From Warburgia ugandensis (Eukaryota > Streptophyta > Magnoliopsida > Canellales > Canellaceae), in NCBI GenBank assembly GCA_035236585.1, contig CP141128.1:35446684-35510683 (forward strand): a stretch of 64,000 nucleotides of DNA. Direction: 5' to 3'. The first letter of the stretch is position 1; each line of letters starts with the position of its first letter. Positions 47,009 to 56,080 of this stretch are shown piece after piece. Made by a program: the position numbers and the translations under genes. The notes below the pieces were generated by a model. The model was not told the DNA's origin and made no database searches. It worked only from the letters and a program-made list of their open reading frames with translations.

Positions 47009-47959
47009 TGTAATGACCCCGAATTTTTGTAAATTATTAAGGAAAATTAATAAAGTTTGAATTTTTAGAAATTAATTTGGAATATTAGGTTATTGAAAAT
47101 TCTCTTTTTATAGAGATTATATTATAAATTAAAAAATAGAAATTATGGATGTACTTGGAAAACTGATCGTAACAACATTAAGTACGTTCAATTCTGAGTT
47201 AAAATGAAAATTCCTTAATTTTTCCATTTGGGGGTAAAATGGTAATTTTACCCATATCCCATATCCAAGAAATAAGACCTCAATATTCATGAAGTACTTA
47301 GAAATACGATTCCAACGCCACTAAGTACGCTCGATTCTGAGTTCGGACAAATATTGCCTATTATTCTCCAATTTTAGAGTTAAAAAGGGCAAAAAGGTCT
47401 TTTCACATAAAAGTGGGGCCCACAAAGTGGGCCAAGTTTCTAGAAGCACCAATAATTTCTCAATGCATTATTGCTGGTAGTGGAGATAGTAGTGGAGATT
47501 GTAGTGGGAGTGGAGAATGCATTAGTAATTAAAAATTCTAAAGTAATAAAATATCTTATCAAAAGAAATGATAAAAAATTCAAATTTGGCTATAAATATG
47601 TCCCAAAAATTTCCAAAAATTTTCACAACCTTAACCACGAAATTTCCCAACCTTCTCTGGAATTTCAGCCCCAAATTCCCCTTCATCCCTCCCCAAACTC
47701 TCTTTTCCTTATTTCTCTCTCCTCTTTCTAATTGGAACAAGAGACCTAAATTCAATTAGGCACTCCGTTCCAGGAAGAATCTCATCAATTCCACCGTCCA
47801 TAACATCCTATACTACAGTATATACAAAATCCCCAAATCAATTTCAAGATCCAACGGTTCCAACAACAGAAAATCACAAAAAGGTGGATAATCGGGCTAT
47901 ATTATCATCAACCGGTAATTCTCTCAAATTGGGCATCAATTATATTGTTTTTCTCCAAT

Positions 47960-47968
47960 CAGGTAGGT
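47960..47968 (+). promoter_or_regulatory. Conserved splice-donor-like site in LTR of E
   Basis: CAGGTAGGT, a near-perfect plant 5' splice-site match, about 370 bp after the TATA-like box. The same nonamer occurs at the matching place in A (3873-3881, minus), H (25968-25976), F (30351-30359 and 36828-36836) and the second E LTR (57033-57041). Its use in splicing is inferred. Confidence 0.55.
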
Positions 47969-48817
47969 GGAATTACTTCCCATTCATATTTATTATGTTT
48001 TAGTATAATTTTTATTTTTCTGTAATTTAATTTGAATAAAAAATGGTAAAAATAAAGTAAATACCAGCCCCTTCAAATTATGGTGATAGAGAGCTCAGAT
48101 TGAAATTCTGAGCTTTCCAATCAATCCAGGAGGGTCAAAAACCCCTAGGATACAATTTTCAAGAAAATCTAACAAGGTTTGGACCCTCAATTGAGAGAGA
48201 TTAATTCTGGTGGGCCCAGATCAAATCTAGACCCTAGGAATGGCTGAAAACTTCAATTTAAGATTGTGGAGTCATATGAACTCCAAATTGAGATCAGAAA
48301 GAAGCTATGGAAAGCTTGTAATGTCTAGTTTCTAATGAAGTCATAATATTTCTAAAATTTATTTCTGTATTTTTCTGTATTTTTCTAAATAAGTGTCCAA
48401 TTTCTAAGATCTTCAAGATCTGAGGTGATCAGATCTTGGAAATTTATTTTAGTGATGATATAATAATATAATAAAGTAATATCTATGGTTAATTTGGACA
48501 GATCTTGGATAAAATAAGGGATCTACCCTTTATGGTAGAAAAACCCTAAAATAAAAATAAAAATATACAAAGGGACCCACTTGATCAATGAGATCAAGTA
48601 TGATCAGATCCTTGGGATGGATTAAAGGGGTGATATGATGATGGAATCCAGTTAGATCATGGATGAAATGTGACAAAATCATGTGGATATGATTTTTGGA
48701 TCTTAATGGATTAAAAGCCCTAAAGTTAATTAAAACCCTTAATCTAAAGGAAAACACCTAAGATCTAATGGTTGGATCATATTTAAAGGTTTATAATAAT
48801 CTTAATAAAATTAGTTT

Positions 48818-48923
48818 AATTGTCTTTTATTGGATATATAAGTTTAAATGTGATTTATGTTTTAAGTTTTAATTGTCTTTTATTGGATATAGAAGTGTAA
48901 ATGTGATTTATGTTCTAAGTTAG
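48818..48923. repeat. 53-bp tandem duplication in E's LTR
   Basis: Two copies of a 53-bp unit beginning AATTGTCTTTTATTGGATAT, with a few differences. The same pair occurs in the 3' LTR (about 57890-57995), so it predates the insertion. Confidence 0.85.
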
Positions 48924-51021
48924 AAAGCATGATAGTGTAATCTTTAAATTGTAGTATGATATGCCCTAAATGAGTAATTTGTTAGTAGATTTGATTATCT
49001 TAGGATCATGTTAGTGTAAATTAGGATTTAAACATGATGTCATTATGATAAAGATGTGTTTCATAACTTAGGATCATGTTAGTTTTATTTCACTAGCTTA
49101 AGTTATATTCATAGGAAGAATGTTAGTATATAGTTGTTAAATTTATATTTGATTTATGCTTTCAAGTTGATGATTTACTTATTGTCAAATTTAATTCAAT
49201 TGTTAAGTCATTGTTAAGATATAAGGAGCATAAATCACCAAAAATGTAAACTAATGAAATATAGAAATTCATGGACAACTAAGATGAATGAATGATTTTG
49301 ACTTAGTAAGGGCTATAGTTAGTAGGACAATATAAGGAATGATTTATCATTTCCTTGGCCCAAAATAGGAAAATAATGAACATCCATGGATGACATTGTG
49401 CATATCCATGGAAATTAATTAAAATCAATTAGAGAAGGGACTTAAGGTAAAGAGCTCATAGGAACCTTGTCAAAGGTTGAGCTAGTACCACTCCAGTGGA
49501 CTCTGAACATTGTGGTTATGGGGGTATACAAGAGCCAAGTGCTTTTCCCTCACCTCCCATTGACGTAAGAAAGGTCTAAACGCCTCCTTACATGAGGGTT
49601 GTATTAACCACTTTTTGAGCGGAGACTTTAAGCTGGTAAGTCTTGGTCATCTGAAATAAGGAGGAGTTGTCTAGTGATAGGAAGAAATAAATTATCTTCA
49701 ACCAAGTAAGACACTAACTGGTTGAATAATAATAAGAACATAAAAAGATAGCAAATTATCTAACCCTAATAAAAATAGTAAGTGAGATAAGGATGATCAA
49801 ACAAGATGAGATCTTGTATGATCAAAAACAATAAGGAAAAAGAAACATCTATGTAAATTAGATTGTTATGTATGATATAGATAGTATTTGTATAGATGAT
49901 ATTAAACCCATGGATATAGGATATTCAAGGAAGAAAGATTCAGATCATCCTACATAAGGATGATCAAAAGATCATGTAGTATGTACCATTGATTACAAAA
50001 ATGACATTATACATATGATTTGTCAGATATATGTTGATCGAGACTATGGAAGATTTCAAGGAGTAAGAATACCTTATTGAGGTAGGTGGATTATTAAGAA
50101 TGCCTTTACATGAAGATACATGTCTAATACATGATCTTATGTTTTGAAGTATTGACATGTATGATACCAATATATTAAGGTAAATACCTCAAATTGAAAT
50201 ATGATCCAACCAAATGATGAGGAAAATAAGTATTAAATGGTCAAGTTGAGAATTGAGAACAACCCTAAGTGAATAGGAAAGTAGAAAATATTCCGGTCCT
50301 AGATAAGCAGTCAGATAGTCTGGTATGTATAAGTATTATTTTACATACAAGCTTGGAGGCTTGGGGTTTTGTTTTAAACAGGCATAAGCCCCGGCATGCT
50401 ATGCTAAGAGAGTTAAGAGGGTTTGGCCACCCACTCTACGAAACTTGATGATATTGAATACCAAGCCTAAGAAAGGCTAAAAGTCGGGTGGGGCAATTAT
50501 GGGAAGGCCACCACTTTGTGATAGCCATGGTCCTCCCATATGGACATGGATATTGTAATTTCCACGAGAATGGTATAAGTGGATTATTGAGCAGGTTATC
50601 CGTGTGACGTACGGATCGGCAAGCATAGTAGTCCTTGATTATTTTGCACTATGATGCATATGAAATTGGCATAGTGAAATGCCTTAAGGGATGACATGAT
50701 GAAATGTCAGGTAATTGTATATTACCAATATTTTTCCCAAGAAGGGAAATTCCCTGTATAGTAACTGGCTGAAATACAAATCTCTTATAATGAAAAGAGT
50801 TGATCAGCTTTGTATAGAAATGATGCTTGATTATTTTTACATTTTTAATGGATTTGTCCTTATACAATATGTATGTATAAAGGTGAACACAAATGACAAG
50901 GAAATGAGATGTCCTTATAATTAATAGTTATTAATTAATGAATGTGTTTATGATAGAATGAATTATGGGATACTTGAATATTGAGATTATACTGTCAATC
51001 ACTTACATTCTTATCCCCTAC

Positions 51022-51072
51022 CAAGCATAGCTTGCTGAGATATTGTAAATGTTCGAATGTTTACAATATCTC
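51022..51072 (+). promoter_or_regulatory. Double-hairpin motif in E's 5' LTR
   Basis: A small hairpin (CAAGC/GCTTG, 51022-51034) is followed by a larger one (GAGATATTGTAAA/TTTACAATATCTC, 51037-51072). Equivalent pairs lie in A, D, G, H, I and M, and a related pair in F and J. The function is unknown. Confidence 0.7.
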
Positions 51073-51337
51073 GGATCTGAAAGAAGGAGACTTAGGAGCT
51101 CAAGACTTGAAGAACAATTGAAGAATAAGTAATCAGGGTATATCCCTCGAAACATTGTATTAGAACATGTATTGAATTTTGAACTTTGTAATTTGGATTG
51201 TATATTTGGACAAGTATTGTAAGGATACAATGGGCTGTGTCTTGTGAACCCTTTGGATGGATCCTGAAGTTTAATAAAAGTATATTCCTTCAATGGAATT
51301 TTATCTTATACAAAATTCTACTTATGTTATGTATGAA

Positions 51338-51474
51338 GTGGTGACTTAGGTTTTACAAAACAAATTCGAAAGAAAAGAATTTCCGCTGCTTTGGTTTGCG
51401 AAAAATTTTTACTCTAAGGGCCCTATCTTTACAAAATGTATTATAAAATGTGTTATAAAAACCTAGGTCGCCAC
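51338..51474 (+). promoter_or_regulatory. Terminal LTR stem in E's 5' LTR
   Basis: GTGGTGACTTAGGTTTT (51338-51354) can pair over 17 positions, with G-U pairs allowed, with AAAACCTAGGTCGCCAC (51458-51474), one base before the LTR end. Counterparts exist in all other LTR ends of the window. Confidence 0.72.
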
Positions 51475-51477
51475 AGT

Positions 51478-51489
51478 TGGTATCAGAGC
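51478..51489 (+). other. Primer-binding site of element E
   Basis: TGGTATCAGAGC, an initiator tRNA-Met match, 2 bases after the 5' LTR end. Confidence 0.93.
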
Positions 51490-51597
51490 ATTCATCCAGT
51501 CACAGTATAATCCCAATATGTCCAAGGGAGAATTGACAATCCAAATTATAGATATAGTATGAGGAATACTTATATAGAAATTTTGGTTTATGAGCAG

Positions 51598-52680
51598 ATG
51601 CCGCCCAAGAGAGTTACAAGGCAGACAGCTCAAGGTACTTCAGAAAACAATAGGGAGGAATTATCAATGAGCAATATGGAAGAAATGGTAACAAGAGTAT
51701 TGAGGAACCTTATTCCTAATATTCAACTGCCCCAAAGTTCATCACCTCCAGTTGAAGTTCCTAGTATACAGGCACAAGCTCAGCCTGAAGTTAGACCTAA
51801 TACACCAACACCAGAGATTCCTACACCAGTACAGGGCCAATCTTCCCTTGTACCAAGTGAGGAAGTTCGCAATTCTCCATTAGCACCAGAAAAGATTGAC
51901 CAAATGTTGCAAAGATTTCAGAAGATGGTGGTTGGATATAATGGCAAAGGTGAAGCAGAAAAGACAGAGGAATGGATCTACGAAGTAGAAAGAACATTTG
52001 ATGCATTACGTACTCCTCCCGAATTGAAGGTCAAATTTGCTACATACCTATTAAAACAAGATGCTGCTTTACGGTGGAGATCAGCCAACAACACCTTCTT
52101 CTCAAATTCTAATGAGACTACTTGGGAGGAATTCAAAGAAGTTTTTAATACTAAGTATTTTCCTACCCATGTAAAATCAAGGAAGGAGAAAGAATTCTTA
52201 GAACTTAAACAAGGGAACCTATCAGTGGTGGAGTATGATAATAAGTTCACCCAATTAAAGAGATTTGCTACACATATGTGTGATACCGAAAGGCACACTT
52301 GTGGATAGATTTATGGAGGGACTACGGCCCGGCCTTGAAGGTGAAAGTGATGGGTACTAAACCCACCACCATTGCCGATTGTGTAGAAATGGCTTCCAGG
52401 TTTGAAGATGAATTCAAGAAGACTCAAACCATTAAGTTTGGAGGAGGAAACTACAACCAAAGGCCTTTTCAGAAGGGCAAGAGACCTTTCAACAATTTCA
52501 AAAACCCCAGAAATCAAGGGAATCACATAAAAAGAAGGCCTTGTCCGAAATGTAGACGATTCCATCCTGGAAATATGTGTCCCACTCCGATACAACAACG
52601 ACCTCCGATCAGATGTTTTAATTGTGGAGAATTCGGGCATATCTCTGCAAACTGCAACAAACCATTAGCTATTAAGGAGG
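51598..52680 (+). pseudogene. Element E gag
   Basis: I take the ATG at 51598 (MPPKRVTRQTAQGTSEN) as the start, because it matches A and B; an earlier in-frame ATG at 51559 is less likely. A proline/glutamine-rich linker (PSIQAQAQ) is followed by the capsid domain (DQMLQRFQKMVVGY, EEWIYEVERTFDAL, TWEEFKEVFNTKYFP, KEKEFLELKQGNLSV) and a nucleocapsid with PCPKCRRFHPGNMCP and a CCHC knuckle, CFNCGEFGHISANC (52614-52655). Forms the particle and binds RNA. Fossil with breaks. Confidence 0.9.
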
Positions 52681-52699
52681 CGAAACCAGACAATATTTC

Positions 52700-53230
52700 T
52701 CGTCATCAAGGAAGGATATTCGCTATCACTGATGGCCAGGCTGGACCGTCTAATGCGGTAATTGAAGGTACATTACTTGTATCTGACAACCATGCCAAAG
52801 TATTGTTTGATTCTGGATCTACGCATTCCTTTATATCTTGCGTATTTGCATCTAGTATACAATTGCCAGTGAAAAACTTGGGATTCAATCTAGATGTAAC
52901 AACTCCGATGGGTAAAACAGGTTAAATTACAAGAATACCTTCATAATGTACCAATAGAAATCTTGGGAAAAAGAAGAGATGTAGACCTCATTTTACCGAA
53001 CATGGTGGACTTTGATATCATACGGGTATGGGTGGTTAGCAAAATCTTGGGTAGTTATGGATTGTCACAAAAAGAAAATCACATTTAGCATACCTGGTGA
53101 GGAAGTAGCAGTACTATATGGGAAAGAACATGACTTAGACAAATCCATTATTTCAGCTATGAAGGCTGTCAAACACATGTGCAAAGGGTGTCGAGGCATT
53201 TTTAGCAACAGCTTGTTGCTTTGGATGTGA
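52700..53230 (+). pseudogene. Element E aspartic protease (broken)
   Basis: Retropepsin-like domain with [19 protein letters not shown] (Asp at about 52809), close to the same segment in B and F, and a later [10 protein letters not shown] segment that links protease to RT in this lineage. Broken. Confidence 0.85.
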
Positions 53231-53299
53231 AACAGCCCAAGATAACGAAATTGACATAGTCGAGAGAATTCCCAGACGTCTTTCGAAGAACTTCGGGAG

Positions 53300-54060
53300 T
53301 ACCCCACGTAGAGAAATTGAGTTTACCATTGAAGTAATTCTGGTACAACTCCAATTTCTAAAGCACCTTATAGGATGGCCCAGCAGAATTGAAAGAATTG
53401 AAGGGTCGGCTACAAGAATTGTTAGACAAAGGGTTTGTTAGACCAAGTAGTTCACCATGGGGAGCACCAGTAATATTTGTGAAGAAGAAGGATGGATCTA
53501 TGAGATTGTGCATGGACTATAGAATGTTGAACAATGTCACGAGTGAAAAATAAGTATCCCTTACCTCGCATTGATGATCTCTTTGATCAACTCCAATCTG
53601 CTAAGGTCTTTTCAAAAATCGACCTTAGATCGGGATATCATCAATTGCGTATTAAGGATGAAGATATACCCAAGTCAGCATTCGAACTCGGTATGGACAT
53701 TACGAGTTTCTAGTCATGTCTTTTGGGCTGACCAATGCACTGCGGTGTTTATGGATCTCATGAACAGAATTTTTAAGGAATTCTTAGACAAATTCGTAAT
53801 TGTATTTATTGATGATATATTGATTTACTCTACCGGTATGGAAGAACATCAAGAACACTTACAAATTGTACTAAATACCCTCGAGACTTCATAAACTGTT
53901 TGGTAAATTTAGTAAGTGTGAATTACGGTTAGAGAAGGTCAATTTCTTGGGTCATGTAATTTCCAAGAATGGAGTAGAAGTGGACCCCGCCAAGGTTGAA
54001 GCGGTAATGAATTGGGAAAAACCTAAGGCATATGAGACATACGTAGTTTTACGGGTTTGG
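53300..54060 (+). pseudogene. Element E reverse transcriptase (broken)
   Basis: RT motifs are seen in order: [20 protein letters not shown] (about 53450-53510), [35 protein letters not shown] and the catalytic FIDD (53805-53816) in [12 protein letters not shown], followed by KCEL-type and FLGHVIS segments. The lineage is the same as F and B. Several breaks. Confidence 0.87.
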
Positions 54061-54590
54061 CAGGATATTACCGTAGATTTATTCAAGGATTTTCTCGTAT
54101 AGCCCTTCCTTTGACTTCATTAACTAGAAAAGGGAGTACAGTTCACTTGGACGAGATGAATGTGAGCATAGTTTCCAAGAGCTAAAAAAGAGGTTAACTA
54201 CGACACCGGTATTGACATTGCCATCGGAAGTGGGGGATACGAAATATATTGTGATGCTTCAGGCAAGGGGTTAGGGAGTGTATTGATGCAAAATGGGAAG
54301 GTCATTGCATATGCATCTAGACAATTGAAGAAACATGAAATAAATTATCCAGTACATGACACGGAATTAGCAGCTGTAGTGTTTGCATTAAAAATTTGGA
54401 GACACTATTTGTATGGAGAAAAATTCAATGTATTCACAGATCATAAAAGTCTCAAATATATCTTCACTCAAGCTGATTTGAATATGAGACAAAGGAGATG
54501 GATGGAATACATCAAAGACTATGATTTTGCCATCCATTACCATCACGGAAAAGCAAACATAGTCGCTGATGCATTAAGTAGACAAACAAG
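54061..54590 (+). pseudogene. Element E RNase H (broken)
   Basis: RNase H domain recognised from [77 protein letters not shown] and [11 protein letters not shown]. Confidence 0.87.
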
Positions 54591-56040
54591 AGCTGTACTT
54601 ACAAACATCACCATTAAATCAGCTTTTGTAGAAAGAGTCCTCAAGGCCCAAGAAGGGGATACAGTAACTCAGGAATTGTGTACAAAGACGGGGTTTTGTA
54701 AGGGTACGAGATGGGGGTATACGTTTTCAGGAGAGATTAGTGGTTCCTACAAATACAGACTTGAGAAAAGAACTATTACAAGAAGCCCATCAATCTAAAT
54801 TGTCTATACACCCTGGAGGTACAAAGATGTATCAGGATTTGAAAAGAAACTTTTGGTGGGAAGGCATGAAAAGAAACATAGGAGAGTTTGTAGCTAAGTG
54901 TCTGAATTGTCAACAAGTAAAAGCTGAACATCAAAGACCACCGGAATGTTACAAACCTTGGAACTTCCAGAATGGAAATGGGACAATATCACCATGGATT
55001 TTGTGGTGGGATTGCCAAAAACACGGGAAGGTCATGATATGATTTGGGTAATTGTGGACAGATTAACAAAGTCAGCACATTTTCTTCCAATTAAACAAAA
55101 CCGGTCGATTGACAATCTAGCTAAGTTGTACATAAAAGAAATAGTAAGTCTTCATGGGATTCCTTTATCCATCATCTCGATAGAGATGGGAGATTTACTT
55201 CAAGATGTTGGAAGAGCGTACAACAAGCATTGGGAACTTCACTTAGATTCGATCTGACATTTCATCCCCAAACGGATGGTCAATCGAAAGAACTATTCCC
55301 TTTGGAAGGTATGTTAAGGGCATGTGCATTAGATTGGAAGGGAAATTGGGATGAACATCTTCCATTAGTGGAATTTGCTTATAACAACAGTTTTCATGCA
55401 AGTATTGGTATGGCACCATATGAAGCATTGTATGGGCGACCATGCCGATCACCAACTTGTTGGAGTGAAGTTGGAGAAAGGAAACTAATGAAGTCAGAAC
55501 TAGTGGAACGGTGTACGAGACAAGGTTAAAATGATAAAGCAAAGGTTGTTAACGGCACACGGTCGTCGAGAAGAGTTACGCGGACAAAAGACGTAGAAAT
55601 GCTGAATTCGATGTGGGAGAGCATGTGTTTCTAAAAATATCACCGGTTAAAGGGGTTATGAGATTTGGAACCAAAGGCAAACTCAGTCCTAGGTTCATTG
55701 GTCCATTTGAAATATTAGAAAGGATTGGTCTAGTGGCTTATAGATTAGCCTTACCACCACAACTCTACGAAGTACACAATGTATTTCATGTATCCATGTT
55801 ACGAAAATATCTACAAGATGATACTCACATACTTCAAATAATACCAGAGGAGTTGAAGCCAGATCTAACCTTTGAAGAAAAAGCGATACGGATCTTGGAC
55901 CATAAGGAACGAAATTAAGGACCAAAACAATTCCTTTAGTCAAAGTCCTATGGCAACATCACTCTATCGAAGAAGCTACATGGGAAACGAGAGGTAGAAA
56001 TGAGGAAGACACATCCGAGTTTATTTGATTAAGTTATAGT
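54591..56040 (+). pseudogene. Element E integrase (broken)
   Basis: The zinc-binding part includes [29 protein letters not shown] and [14 protein letters not shown] (54780-54950). The core carries WKWDNITMDFVVGLPKT and VIVDRLTKSAHFLP. The C-terminal part has [41 protein letters not shown] and [15 protein letters not shown] chromodomain-type tail (about 55930-56030, VKVLW followed by an EEATWE-type segment) ends the ORF. Several breaks. Confidence 0.87.
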
Positions 56041-56068
56041 ATTACAAATTTCGAGGACGAAATTATTG

Positions 56069-56080
56069 TAAGGGGAAGAT
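56069..56080 (+). other. Polypurine tract of element E
   Basis: TAAGGGGAAGAT lies directly before the 3' LTR start. Plus-strand primer site. Confidence 0.82.

Larger units (their letters stand above)
47009..51475 (+). repeat. 5' LTR of element E (4467 bp)
   Basis: Starts TGTAATGACCCC and ends GGTCGCCACA. In order: TATA-like box (47591-47598), GGAAC/GTTCC leader hairpin (about 47733-47772), donor-like CAG/GTAGGT (47960-47968), a 53-bp tandem duplication (48818-48923), GATCATCCT/AGGATGATC hairpin (49943-49965), GGCCACCC segment (near 50425), double hairpin (51022-51072), AATAAA hairpin (51272-51305) and terminal stem (51338-51354 with 51458-51474). No CpG-rich block, unlike A, D, F and H. Confidence 0.94.

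Noticed and set aside
47471-47759. Open frames repeated in both LTRs of E (also 56544-56832), a possible small LTR protein
   Set aside because: Identical because the LTRs are identical. They overlap the TATA-like box and leader hairpin, lie in several frames at once and have low complexity.
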